From contig DASQDI010000124.1 of NCBI GenBank assembly GCA_035634255.1, forward strand, positions 18,976-82,975: a stretch of DNA of 64,000 nt. Reading direction: 5' to 3'. This DNA is from DATLMR01 sp035634255 (GTDB lineage: Bacteria; Acidobacteriota; Blastocatellia; UBA7656). The position numbers and the translations under genes were made by a program. Below the pieces are notes generated by a model. That model saw nothing but the letters and a program-made list of their open reading frames with translations. It searched no databases and had not been told where the DNA came from. Positions 32,988 through 42,314 of this stretch are shown here, one piece after another. Position 1 is the first letter of the stretch. Each line of letters opens with the position of its first letter.

Positions 32988-35705
32988 CTACTTATTTCTC
33001 GGGAGCAGAGGCAGGGTCAGCTCTCGCCGGACATAAGCCTCCGACGCCCCATCGAAACTGACGAGCAGTCGGGCCTCCCCGTCCGAAGATTCGAGCACCT
33101 TCACGCCCGCGACTTCGGCGGGCCTGCGGCGGCCGCGCACGCGCACCTCGTACGAGCGCCCGCCTAGCCCTTCGAGCACCAGACGCAGAGCATTCGCATC
33201 GGCTCTCGACCGCAGGACGCGGAGCCCCTGGTCGCTCGCCCCCGGACGAAGCGGCTCTGAGTGAAAATAGACCTCCGTCCCTTCGCCGTAGTTATAAATG
33301 ATCTCGGTAGTCGCGGCGGGGCCTTCGACCGAAACGAGGGCGCGCTGCACGTCGCCCTCGCGCTTCATCTCGAACCTTGCGGGGCGGCCGTTGACGAGGA
33401 CCGAACGCACCTCCGCGTCGAGAGGAAATGCCGGGGCGATGATGATCCGGGGCGTTCGGCTCGGTTGGCCGCCCGCGTTACCTTGATCGCGGCGGGTGAT
33501 CCTAACGGACTCTCGCCCGGCCCCACGCTCAAGAGCGATGTCGTACCGGGCGTCGCCCGCGAAGACGTTGCGCACGAGGACGCGGCCCCAGTCGGCGGGC
33601 AATTGCGGCGAGAAGCTTAATGTTTTGCCCCCTTCGCTCACCTCCACGCCGAGCAGGCCCCGCATCAACGGAGTCACGACCATCGCCTCGGACCAGACCT
33701 GATGATGTGAGGACCGGCCGAAAGCCGAGTTGAAGTCTCCTGACAATAACTCCGTCACGTACCCCAGAGAGCCGCTGTAGGAGAGGTGTACGTTCGCCAT
33801 CAACGCCTGAAAGCCCACGTGAGGCCGCCCGTACCGGTACGCCCCCATCGAAGCCCAGCCGGTAAAAAGAGGCCACACGGAACCGTAATGATAAGAGAGC
33901 GGGTCATAAACCTCGCTCCGATTCGATATGATCCGGGCCCCCCAGTCGGTCGCCATCTCGCCGCTTCCCAGGTGGTCTATCTCGGACTGCGCGCGCGAGT
34001 CTTCGAGCGTGCGCCACCACAAAGGCACCGCCGGCAAAACCGTGTCTTCATCAATAAGGCGCGCCCTGTCTAACGCACTCATTCGCGCCTGCCGTCTCTC
34101 CCGGTCCGGCCCCGGCTCGGCGACGCGCGGCGTCGGGCGGGGGAGGTTGGTGGCGAAAGCGTAAAAGCCGCGGTCCGCCAGCCAGTAGGTCTTCTCCACG
34201 GCGGAGCGCGTGCGCTCCGCCGACGCGCGCGCGCTGGCCGACACAGTCGTATCGCCCGTGACGCCGGCCAGCTCGTCCAGACTCTTCAGGGCTTCGATCC
34301 ACAGGCCCTGCAAATAAATCTCTTCGTGGGGCGGGTAGAGCGCGCCGCCTTCCACCCACCCATGTCCGAAATTGGTGTTCTCGACGAGGCCGTTGTTATC
34401 GGTGTCGGTCCGGGAAGTGAAGCCGTAAGCCTTGATGATCGAGTCCCAGTTTTCTCTGATGAAATTCGAATCGCCGCTCGCCCGCCAGTAGTCCGAGTGC
34501 GCGATTATGTAGAGAGGGGTCGCGTCCGCGCTCGCCCATGCGTAAGGGTAATCTTTGAACCAGGGGATGAGCGCGGCGCTCTGAGAAATCTCGTGCGGGA
34601 TCTTCCCGTCTTCGCGCTGAAACTTCTTCAGGAAGTTGAGCGCCGTGCGAGTCGACGCGAAGTCTCCGTACGAATTGATGGCCAGAGCGGTCCAGAGCGC
34701 GTCGCGGCCGAAGAACCACGCGAAGCCGGGGCGCTCGCTCTCGCCCGACGTGCGGAAGCCTGCCACCAGTCCGGTGCCGAGCATGGGGTTGGTGGCCATG
34801 CCTTTATCGATGCCGACCTTCGCCCAATCGAATGCCGCGTTGACCCGCTCGTCGGGAGTCGTGACGCCGGTCGTTTCGGAACGCAGGCGCTCGTAATGAG
34901 CTACGTTCTTCTCGTAAAGCGACTCGGCGGAGCCGAGCAGCTTATCGTAGGTCGCCTTCGCCTTCTCGCGGCCTTCGGTGCTGCCCGCGATGATGATCGG
35001 GACGAAGTGCGACTTAAGCTCGCCGGGCGACGCTTCGATCACGAAGCGATTGGGAACGTCTCGCGGCTCTTCCTGATAAGGCATCAGGGAGATGTCGCGC
35101 GCCGTGGGCGAGCCGATCATCCCGACGAATCGGTTCGTCTCCTCGCCGATAGTGTAAGCGCGCGCTTTTTCGTCCCAGCCGATGTAGGCGGTCATCAGGC
35201 CCGCCGGCCACATCAGTTTCAGGCGGGGCCTGAACGAGCCCGTCACGGTGAGAGGCAGGACGCTCCGCGCGTCGAGCAGCATTATGATGCCCTGCTCTTC
35301 GACGGGCGCGAAGATTATGTGCCGGATGGTGAATGCCGCGTGAGAGTAGGTGAAGGTCGTGGCTTCGGGCCGAACATTGATGGCCACCTGCACGTCCGCG
35401 CTGTCGATCTCAAGCGGGTAACCCTGAAGCTGGAACGAGAGCTTGAAATCATCGAGTATCTTGAGCGGATAGACCCACGCTTCGAGCGCGCGATTCTCGT
35501 AGCCGAAGGCGGCCGATTTGCGGCCGACCACGTCGAAGAAGGTGCCGGGGTGCGTGCGTCGCTCAAGCTCAAGCCCGCTATTTCGCGGCGTGAATTTCCG
35601 CGCGAGCGCGGGAAGCTGCTGGGCCCGCGGGGAGAGGGTGGAGGCGCATAAAAAGATAAGTAAAAGAGTCCCGGCCGATTGAATATTGATCAAGATTTTC
35701 TTCAA
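32988..35705 (-). CDS. Secreted amylo-alpha-1,6-glucosidase/debranching-type glycosidase
   Basis: A 905-residue protein with signal peptide (about 1-28), an N-terminal beta-sandwich region (to about 280) and an (alpha/alpha)6-barrel related to glycogen-debranching glucosidases: FAWFFGRDALWTALAINSYG (about 325-344), LPHEI-like GKIPHEISQS, ADATPLYIIAHSDYW, GLVENTNFGHGWVEGG, EIYLQGLWIEAL and HYGSVWPLFTGWAS. A C-terminal all-beta tail of about 200 residues has no clear family. The TTG start follows AGGTGAG. The barrel is shared by GH15, GH63 and GH133, so the exact bond cleaved is not certain. It converges with the TonB receptor gene. Confidence 0.82.
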   Translation of the reverse strand: MKKILINIQSAGTLLLIFLCASTLSPRAQQLPALARKFTPRNSGLELERRTHPGTFFDVVGRKSAAFGYENRALEAWVYPLKILDDFKLSFQLQGYPLEIDSADVQVAINVRPEATTFTYSHAAFTIRHIIFAPVEEQGIIMLLDARSVLPLTVTGSFRPRLKLMWPAGLMTAYIGWDEKARAYTIGEETNRFVGMIGSPTARDISLMPYQEEPRDVPNRFVIEASPGELKSHFVPIIIAGSTEGREKAKATYDKLLGSAESLYEKNVAHYERLRSETTGVTTPDERVNAAFDWAKVGIDKGMATNPMLGTGLVAGFRTSGESERPGFAWFFGRDALWTALAINSYGDFASTRTALNFLKKFQREDGKIPHEISQSAALIPWFKDYPYAWASADATPLYIIAHSDYWRASGDSNFIRENWDSIIKAYGFTSRTDTDNNGLVENTNFGHGWVEGGALYPPHEEIYLQGLWIEALKSLDELAGVTGDTTVSASARASAERTRSAVEKTYWLADRGFYAFATNLPRPTPRVAEPGPDRERRQARMSALDRARLIDEDTVLPAVPLWWRTLEDSRAQSEIDHLGSGEMATDWGARIISNRSEVYDPLSYHYGSVWPLFTGWASMGAYRYGRPHVGFQALMANVHLSYSGSLGYVTELLSGDFNSAFGRSSHHQVWSEAMVVTPLMRGLLGVEVSEGGKTLSFSPQLPADWGRVLVRNVFAGDARYDIALERGAGRESVRITRRDQGNAGGQPSRTPRIIIAPAFPLDAEVRSVLVNGRPARFEMKREGDVQRALVSVEGPAATTEIIYNYGEGTEVYFHSEPLRPGASDQGLRVLRSRADANALRLVLEGLGGRSYEVRVRGRRRPAEVAGVKVLESSDGEARLLVSFDGASEAYVRRELTLPLLPRNK

Positions 35706-35943
35706 GGCTCACCTATCATTGAGAAAAGCTGATGAAGGGACGGTGCGCATTCTATTCCACGCACCCGGCCAGTTCAAGCTCGCGCCTCGGCGGCAGGGTC
35801 GAGCCGCGCCGCTTCTCTTCTCCATCGTGGCTTGAACATGAGATAATTCCCGCCCGTTAAGTTAAAGCACGTTTCCCGGTTCTCATTTATCGAGTCTCAG
35901 TTTAGACGGGCGGCCCCCGAATCCCGAACCGGTTGAGGTGAAG

Positions 35944-36765
35944 ATGGTTTCAAACAGGCTCAGTCTCGCGCGCCCGATCACGGTCATGTTCTGCTCCGCC
36001 GCTCTGTTTCTCGCGCTGTCTTTCTCCTGCGGGTGCTCTCGGAAAACCGGGGGAGCGGACGGGCAAGCCGCACGGACGATAACCGTGGCGGCGGCGGCTA
36101 ACCTGACCGACGCTTTCGCCGAAGTCGGCAGGCGGTTCACCGAGCGCACCGGCATAGAAGTCGTTTTCAGCTACGGAGCGACGGCGGACCTCGCGAAGCA
36201 GATCGAGAACGGCGCGCCCTTCGACCTTTTCGCCTCGGCCGACGTGACCAGCATGGACGGCCTCGTAGATAAAGGGTTGGTCGTCCCCGAAAGCCGGAGG
36301 CTTTTCGCGCGCGGCAGGCTCGTGCTCTGGGCACCAGAAAACGGCCGCGTGAGCGTCAATCGGGTGGAAGACCTTGAGCGGGCCGATGTCACCATCATCG
36401 CCATCGCAAAGCCGGAGGTCGCGCCCTACGGCAAGGCCGCGGTCGAGGCGCTCAGGAACCTGAACCTCTGGCCCCGTCTGGAGAGCAGGGTCGTTTACGC
36501 GACGAACGTCGCGCAGGCGAAACAGTTCACGGCCTCGGGGAACGCTGACGCAGCCTTCATCCCCCTCTCTTTGGTAAGGGCCGGCGAAGGGAGCTACATC
36601 GAAATCGAATCGCGCCTGCACGCGCCGCTGGATCAGGCGATGGGGGTCATCGAGGCTTCGAATAATAAAGATTCCGCGCGGAGCTTCGGCGAATTCGTCC
36701 TGAGCGACGAGGGGCAGTCGATAATGGGGCGGTTCGGGTACGTCAGGTCAATCCCGAATGAGTGA
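35944..36765 (+). CDS. modA: Molybdate-binding lipoprotein of an ABC transporter
   Basis: A 273-residue solute-binding protein. GAGG five bases before the ATG at 35944 favours it over an upstream GTG. The N-terminus ends in LSFSCGC, a probable lipobox. ModA features are ITVAAAANLTDAFAEVGRRF (about 42-61), FSYGATADLAKQIENGAPFDLFASAD (in part, about 73-98), APYGKAAVEAL and VAQAKQFTASGNADAAFIPLSL. The Ser/Ala-Asn pattern at the anion site matches molybdate or tungstate binders. No modB or modC follows; a GGDEF/EAL gene converges 36 bp away. ModC lies 30 kb upstream. Its partner permease is not in the window. Confidence 0.87.
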   Translation: MVSNRLSLARPITVMFCSAALFLALSFSCGCSRKTGGADGQAARTITVAAAANLTDAFAEVGRRFTERTGIEVVFSYGATADLAKQIENGAPFDLFASADVTSMDGLVDKGLVVPESRRLFARGRLVLWAPENGRVSVNRVEDLERADVTIIAIAKPEVAPYGKAAVEALRNLNLWPRLESRVVYATNVAQAKQFTASGNADAAFIPLSLVRAGEGSYIEIESRLHAPLDQAMGVIEASNNKDSARSFGEFVLSDEGQSIMGRFGYVRSIPNE

Positions 36766-36801
36766 GGCGGGGAGCCGCGCGGCCGAAGATCACGTCGGAG
36801 A

Positions 36802-39315
36802 TCACATCGGGTAGGTGCTGGCGAGGCCGGGGAACACGTCTTTTTCGGGGCGCTCGTCCGCGCAGAAGATGGCGGGCTGCCACTCGTCGAAGCTGAGTAT
36901 GAGCCTCTCCGCGTCCAGGGCGTTGACGGGCCTTGAGAAGAGGTAGCCCTGCCCCCTGTCGCACTTCAGTTCTTGCAGGCTTTCGAGCTGCTCTCTGGTC
37001 TCGACCCCTTCGGCCACGACGCCCATGCCGAGGTTCTGCGCGAGCATCAGGATGGTGCGGACGATCTCGCGGTTCTCGTTATTTTCGCTGATGCGGCTGA
37101 CGAAGGAGCGGTCTATCTTCAGGGTGTCGATGGGGAGGCGGTGCAGGTAGCTGAGCGACGAGTAGCCGGTGCCGAAGTCGTCGATGCTCAGCTCGACCCC
37201 GAGCGCGCGCAGCTGTTCGAGCATGCGGGTCGCGACCTCGATGTTCTCCATCACGACGCTCTCGGTGATTTCGAGCTTGAGCCTCCTGGGGTCGAGGCCG
37301 GTCACTTCGAGTATGTTGACTATCTGGTCTATCAGGTTCGTGTGAGCGAATTGCTTGCCCGACAGGTTGACGCTCATGGAGAGGGACAGGTCGGGCGAAA
37401 TCCTGTCCTGCCATGTGCGCATCTGCCTGCACGCCTCGCGCAGGACCCACTGGCCGATGGGGACGATGAAGCCGGTCTCTTCCGCCACCGCGATGAAATT
37501 CTCGGGCGGTATCAACCCCCGCTCCGGGTGCTGCCAGCGCACGAGTGCCTCGAAGCCGCTGAGCTTGCCGGTCTCCAAAGACACGATGGGCTGGTAGTGG
37601 ATGAAGAACTCCTTCCTGTCTATGGCCCTCCTCAGGTCCGTCTCAAGCTGGAGGAGGTTCATCGCGTGCGCGTGCATCCCCTGGTCGAAGATCACGTAGC
37701 GGGCCTTGCCCAGAGACTTGGCCTGATACATCGCGGTGTCCGCGTCGCGGAGCAGGTCCTCGGGCCGCTCGTAGCCGATGTTCGAAAGCGCGATGCCGAT
37801 GCTGGCCGTGGTGAAGGTCTCGTACCCGCCGAGGTTGAAGGGGTGGGAGACCTGCTTCTGAATGCGGTCGGCCACCTCGATGGCCTCGCTGGCGTCGCGA
37901 ATCCCGTCGAGGAGAATGGTGAACTCGTCGCCTCCGAGGCGGGCGACCTTATCCCCCGGCCGCAGGCACTTCCGCAGACGGTGGGCTATCCCGATCAGGA
38001 GCTGGTCCCCGATCATGTGGCCGATGCTGTCGTTGATGAGCTTGAACCTGTCGAGGTCGAGGAAGAGCACGGCGAAGAGGTGGTCCTTGGAATTCTTGAC
38101 CTCTTCGAGGGAGATCTGAAGCTGGTCCATGAAGTAGGCGCGGTTAGGCAGCCCCGTGAGCGCGTCGTGAAGCGCCTCGTGCACGAGTTGCTCTTCGGCG
38201 CGCTTGCGGTTGGTGATGTCCTGGATCTGGAAGATGATGTGCTGTGACCTGCTCTGCGAATCGCGTATGAGCGAGATGCCGGTCAGCACCCAGACCTCGT
38301 GCCCGAGCTTGTGGAAATAACGCTTCTCCATCTGGTGCGTCGCGGTCTTCCCCTCAAGGACTTCGTTGACGTGCGTGAGGAAATCCCCCAGGTCGTCCGG
38401 GCAGGTGATCGCCTGAAAGTTCATCCCCAGAAATTCGTCTTCGGTGTAGCCGAGGATTTCGCACAGGGAGCGGTTCACCTGAAGCCACCTCCCGTCATGC
38501 CCGACCAGGGCCATGCCGATGGGCGCGTGGTCGAAGGCGCTGCGGAATCGCTCCTCGCTCTCAAGCATCTGCGCGAGGTGCTGCTCGGCCTGCTCGGCCT
38601 GCGTCGCGGACGCTTCGACGTTCTTGAGGTAGGTGAGGTAAGTGAAATAGACGATGGCCACTATAGGCATCACGGCGATGAAGGCGTAGAAGCCGACGAC
38701 GCCGATCATCTTCGCGATGATGCTCGCGGCGGAAGCGCCCGCGAAGTAGCTTATCGACGTCCAGATGTAATGCTCTCTCCAGGTGGTGAAGATCGGCTTG
38801 TTGGCCCTCAGAGCCCCGGCGATGGCGATGAGGCCGGAGTTGATTATGTACTGCGAGAAGGCCATCGCGCAGGTGGCGATGATCATCTTCGACGAGTACT
38901 CGCTCCTGCCGATCTCGGCGACATCCCCGAACGTGAGGCGCAGGGCCCAGAGGGTCGCGGAAGTGGAGATGGTCATCGACGCGGCGTTGAAGGCGATGGT
39001 GATCGCCTTTTTAGAGATGCGCAGGGAAGAGTAAGCGGTCTCAAGCGTCCCCAGTACTATGGCCGCGTCGCCCCCGAACAGGAACATGGTCAGGAATATG
39101 AACACGTCGGAGATCGACACGCAGGACTTGAACCGGAAGAAGTTGATGATGACGCGGGGGCCGATGCTACAGGTGATCACCATCAGGAGGATGTATTGCA
39201 GACCCAGCTCGTACACCGACAGGTTTAAAAGAGAGATCGTGAAGACGACCACGCCCGCCGTGATCACCGACAGCATGTAAGGCTTGACGAGCTTTTGCCT
39301 GTTCACAAGGTCCAT
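36802..39315 (-). CDS. Membrane GGDEF/EAL protein with PAS domain
   Basis: An 837-residue c-di-GMP enzyme: about seven or eight membrane helices in residues 1-230, a PAS domain (about 255-375), a diguanylate cyclase domain with intact RLGGDEF, and a phosphodiesterase domain with intact EAL (GFEALVRWQHP), ExxN-like NLSGKQF, and DDFGTGYSSL with KIDRSFV. Both catalytic motifs look complete, so it could make or degrade c-di-GMP depending on the signal. The membrane region is not one I can match to a named MASE type. No adjacent regulator. Convergent with modA. Confidence 0.9.
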   Translation of the reverse strand: MDLVNRQKLVKPYMLSVITAGVVVFTISLLNLSVYELGLQYILLMVITCSIGPRVIINFFRFKSCVSISDVFIFLTMFLFGGDAAIVLGTLETAYSSLRISKKAITIAFNAASMTISTSATLWALRLTFGDVAEIGRSEYSSKMIIATCAMAFSQYIINSGLIAIAGALRANKPIFTTWREHYIWTSISYFAGASAASIIAKMIGVVGFYAFIAVMPIVAIVYFTYLTYLKNVEASATQAEQAEQHLAQMLESEERFRSAFDHAPIGMALVGHDGRWLQVNRSLCEILGYTEDEFLGMNFQAITCPDDLGDFLTHVNEVLEGKTATHQMEKRYFHKLGHEVWVLTGISLIRDSQSRSQHIIFQIQDITNRKRAEEQLVHEALHDALTGLPNRAYFMDQLQISLEEVKNSKDHLFAVLFLDLDRFKLINDSIGHMIGDQLLIGIAHRLRKCLRPGDKVARLGGDEFTILLDGIRDASEAIEVADRIQKQVSHPFNLGGYETFTTASIGIALSNIGYERPEDLLRDADTAMYQAKSLGKARYVIFDQGMHAHAMNLLQLETDLRRAIDRKEFFIHYQPIVSLETGKLSGFEALVRWQHPERGLIPPENFIAVAEETGFIVPIGQWVLREACRQMRTWQDRISPDLSLSMSVNLSGKQFAHTNLIDQIVNILEVTGLDPRRLKLEITESVVMENIEVATRMLEQLRALGVELSIDDFGTGYSSLSYLHRLPIDTLKIDRSFVSRISENNENREIVRTILMLAQNLGMGVVAEGVETREQLESLQELKCDRGQGYLFSRPVNALDAERLILSFDEWQPAIFCADERPEKDVFPGLASTYPM

Positions 39316-39773
39316 AAGAGAGTTATCTGTTATCCTTTTCTACTCAAACGCTCTTACAACTTACCGCCGCGCCTCTTCGCCCTTTCGCAGCCGTGGTCGC
39401 GGATCAGGGGCAGGATCAAAATCACTCTGATTCAGTATCAATAGATGTGCCAATAGAGTGACAGGGCGCCCCGCATAACCGCCCATCGCGGCGTAAGACA
39501 AGGGCCCCGCCGGGCGGGGAAATTTTAAACGGCCGGAATAAAACGCCTTAACCGGTCGAACGGCTTTCGGAGGCTTCGTAATTATTCTCTTCGGGGCTGA
39601 AAAAAGGCCGGATTTTACAAGGATGGCGGAGCCTTATCAGCCCTCGCCTTCAGGTGCCAGTCGGTCATATTGATGAAACTCCGTCAGGGATGTCATCAAT
39701 TTACACGCGACGAAATGTAAGCGGATGTAATCGACGGGGGCTGCTTACGGGAGGAGTAGTCCGGCGGGCTCCA
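39316..39773. other. 458-bp intergenic region, no feature recognised
   Basis: Lies upstream of the GGDEF/EAL gene and downstream of the OsmC gene, both leftward. No credible gene or RNA is seen. A short GC hairpin (CCCCGC/GCGGGG near 39512-39527) has no T run. A c-di-GMP riboswitch was looked for and not recognised. Confidence 0.4.
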
Positions 39774-40214
39774 TTAAAGAGTCTCTTCGATGATTTCGAA
39801 CCGGGTGGTAATAGAGGCCGAGGAGGAGAGCATGGCGGACACGCTGCAATACTTTGTTTCCGACAGCTCGATTGCGCGGGCCACGGCTTTCGGGTCGAGG
39901 TCGCGGCCCCTGACCTTGTGAACGACCTCGATGCTGGTGTAGATGCGGGGCTGCTCCGAGCGGCGCTCGCCCCGGACTTCGATTTCGTAGCCGGTCACTT
40001 TCTGGCGCTTCTTCTCAAGAATTCCCACCACGTCCGCGCCCGTGCACCCTCCCAGAGATATCAGCAGCAACTCCATCGGGGTCGGGGCGGTGACCTTCTC
40101 GTGAGAGAAGCTCGTCACTACCGCGTGCCCGCTCGGGGACTCCCCGACGAACTGCTCGGCCCCCGCGTAGCGCAGGACCGCGACCTTAGTTTCGGCAGTT
40201 GATTTAGGATTCAT
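39774..40214 (-). CDS. OsmC/Ohr family peroxide-detoxifying protein
   Basis: A 146-residue OsmC-fold protein. The two redox cysteines are in LGGCTGADVV (Cys about 57) and ETKYCSVSAML (Cys about 122), with TPMELLLISLGGC as the family core and a Glu/Arg-rich strand GYEIEVRGERR. These proteins reduce organic hydroperoxides with thiols. It begins 9 bp from the tRNA-Leu 3' end; the start lacks a good ribosome binding site. Confidence 0.85.
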   Translation of the reverse strand: MNPKSTAETKVAVLRYAGAEQFVGESPSGHAVVTSFSHEKVTAPTPMELLLISLGGCTGADVVGILEKKRQKVTGYEIEVRGERRSEQPRIYTSIEVVHKVRGRDLDPKAVARAIELSETKYCSVSAMLSSSASITTRFEIIEETL

Positions 40215-40222
40215 AAGGGAGG

Positions 40223-40307
<85 letters not shown>

Positions 40308-40387
40308 ACGTTTTCAAAACCGCAGTTCAAACTACACTACTCTGATCCCGGAGATCAAGTCCCGACTAGAGAAGAATCGCAAACCGT

Positions 40388-40825
40388 CTAAGGCTTCTTC
40401 GGCTCCTGTTTCGTCTGGGCCGCGTTGCTGTTCTGCTTGCTCTGCGGCGTGGGCTGAACCGCCGCCGGTGACGGAGCAGGAGCAGGCGAGTCGCTAGTCA
40501 CGGCGGGCGCGGGCTGCTCGGTCCCGGCCGGGGGGACCGCGGGTGCCGCGGGCGCCGTCTGCGCCGGGCCGACTCCCTCGCCGATGGAGCCGCGAGTAAA
40601 CAGGTTCGGTATCGAGAACACAAACGCGATCAGGAAGAATACTATGGCCGCGCCTATCGTCACTTTCGCGAGCACCGTCGCCGTCCCGCGAGGCCCGAAG
40701 GCGGACGAGTTGGCTCCGCCGCCGAACACAGCCGCCGCGTCCGATTTGCCCGGCTGCAAGAGCACGAACAGTATCAGCACGACGCAGGCTATGACATAGA
40801 TCGTCATTAAAACATATGCAATCAC
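40388..40825 (-). CDS. secG: Preprotein translocase subunit SecG
   Basis: A 145-residue protein starting at GTG with TAGGA upstream. It has two membrane helices (about 3-23 and 56-76) joined by the conserved cytoplasmic loop LLQPGKSDAAAVFGGGANSSAFG, the SecG signature. The last 65 residues are a Pro/Ala/Gln-rich tail, longer than in enteric SecG. SecG assists SecYE-mediated protein export. The gene follows tpiA by 9 bp, and a tRNA-Leu gene follows. Confidence 0.92.
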   Translation of the reverse strand: MIAYVLMTIYVIACVVLILFVLLQPGKSDAAAVFGGGANSSAFGPRGTATVLAKVTIGAAIVFFLIAFVFSIPNLFTRGSIGEGVGPAQTAPAAPAVPPAGTEQPAPAVTSDSPAPAPSPAAVQPTPQSKQNSNAAQTKQEPKKP

Positions 40826-40834
40826 GTTTTGGTC

Positions 40835-41599
40835 CTACCTGTTCTCTTTATATCCTACGATCTTCGCAAACGAGCCCGGCTCAAGGCTCGCCCCGCCGAC
40901 GAGCGCGCCGTCGATATCGGCCTGGTCCATCAGCGACGCGATGTTGTCAGGCTTCACGCTGCCGCCGTAGAGGATTCGCATACCCTCTGCCACCGTATCG
41001 CCAAACATCTCTCGGACGCGGGATCGGATAAAGGCGTGCATTTGCTCGGCCATTTCGGGTGTCGCGGTTCGACCTGTGCCAATCGCCCAGACCGGCTCGT
41101 AAGCGGTTATGATACGGGACACATCCGAGGCTGTCAAGTTGCGCAGCCCCTCCGCGACCTGCGCCCCGACCACCTCTTCCGCCCGATTCGCGTCGCGCTC
41201 TTCGAGCCGCTCGCCGACGCACATGATCGGCAGCAGTCCCGACTCAAGGGCCGCGCGGATCTTCCTGTTCACCGACTCGTCGGTCTCTCCGAAATACTGC
41301 CGCCGCTCCGAGTGGCCGATGATCGCGTACCTCGCGCCCGCGTCCCGGACCATCCGGGCGGAGACCTCGCCCGTGTACGCCCCGTACTCGACCTCGGCCG
41401 CAACGTCCTGCGCGGAGACTTCCACGTTCGAGCCTTCGAGCCTGTCGGCGACGGCCTTTATCGAGGTGAAGGTCGGCGCAAGAACGATGTCGCAATGGGT
41501 CGAGGCTACCACCATCGGCTTAAACGCCTGCACGAAATCGACCGACTCCGAGATCGTCTTGTACATCTTCCAGTTTCCGGCTATCACAGGTCTTCGCAT
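40835..41599 (-). CDS. tpiA: Triosephosphate isomerase
   Basis: A 254-residue full-length enzyme that interconverts dihydroxyacetone phosphate and glyceraldehyde-3-phosphate. Active-site residues are visible: Asn and Lys11 in GNWKM, His96 in IIGHSERR, Glu168 in AYEPVWAIGTG, and the phosphate loop LYGGSVKPDN. It sits in the glycolytic operon gap-pgk-lipoprotein-tpiA-secG. Confidence 0.97.
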   Translation of the reverse strand: MRRPVIAGNWKMYKTISESVDFVQAFKPMVVASTHCDIVLAPTFTSIKAVADRLEGSNVEVSAQDVAAEVEYGAYTGEVSARMVRDAGARYAIIGHSERRQYFGETDESVNRKIRAALESGLLPIMCVGERLEERDANRAEEVVGAQVAEGLRNLTASDVSRIITAYEPVWAIGTGRTATPEMAEQMHAFIRSRVREMFGDTVAEGMRILYGGSVKPDNIASLMDQADIDGALVGGASLEPGSFAKIVGYKENR

Positions 41600-41643
41600 A
41601 ATTGATCCCGATATATTTAAGTCTCGCGAAATATTATTGGCGG

Positions 41644-42231
41644 CTATGGGGCCTGGGTCCGGGAGATGGCAATCGTCACCAGCCCCGCCCCCTGCGCTTT
41701 CGTCACCTGAACCGTGCCGGCGTCCTTGTTGCCCTTCTTGAGGTCGAGCCTGTACTTTTCAGGCTCGCGCATCTCCGACGCGACCGTCCACCCATTGCTC
41801 TTGACTGCCCTGTCATAGAATTGGGTGATCTTCTCCATCGGCACCGTAGTCTCGGAGACTATCATCGCCATGTCTGCCCCGCTGAGCGGGCCGTATTGCA
41901 CGTTGACCGGACGGCTGCCGGGGTAAGAAGGCAGGTCTTTGATGGCCCCCGCCTGAGGGTCGAAAAATGACGGCATCTTCACGCGGCCCGTCTGAGCGGC
42001 CGCGGGCGGGGGGGAAGCGCCCGCGGCCGGCGCGGGCCCGTCGGGCGATGGGGTCGCTTCGGCCTGCGCTTCCGGGGCGGCTTCGGGCGTCGCGGAGGCA
42101 TCGGGCGCGGGGGCCCTGCCTTCCTGCGAATTCTTATTTAGGTTTATGTTGCTGTATGAAGGCTCCTTCGGGCCGCAGGCGAAAGCGGCGGCCATCGTCG
42201 TCACCAGCAAAAATAAGCATAGCGGTCTCAT
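41644..42231 (-). CDS. Putative lipoprotein within the glycolytic operon
   Basis: GGAGA before the ATG at 42231 fixes the start; upstream in-frame codons are not used. The 195-residue product has a signal peptide with lipobox AAFAC (Cys about 19), a Pro/Ala/Glu-rich linker of about 60 residues, and a globular C-terminal domain of about 110 residues (DLPSYPGSRPVNVQYGPLSG, ITQFYDRAVKSNGWTVASE, GTVQVTKAQGAGLVTIAIS). The PGS and YD..L.SNGW pattern is common in uncharacterised acidobacterial lipoproteins. It is 84 bp after pgk and 45 bp before tpiA, so it is cotranscribed, but no role in glycolysis is evident. Confidence 0.75.
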   Translation of the reverse strand: MRPLCLFLLVTTMAAAFACGPKEPSYSNINLNKNSQEGRAPAPDASATPEAAPEAQAEATPSPDGPAPAAGASPPPAAAQTGRVKMPSFFDPQAGAIKDLPSYPGSRPVNVQYGPLSGADMAMIVSETTVPMEKITQFYDRAVKSNGWTVASEMREPEKYRLDLKKGNKDAGTVQVTKAQGAGLVTIAISRTQAP

Positions 42232-42314
42232 TCGGTTCTCCAATTGTTCCGGGGCTCGGGGCGAAGGCATTCACTTAACGTTTGCTTGGCATTCACTCGG
42301 CGTCTACCCGGCAT

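Noticed and set aside
39500..39530. Terminator after the OsmC gene
   Set aside because: The GC hairpin has only six pairs and no T run on the transcribed strand.
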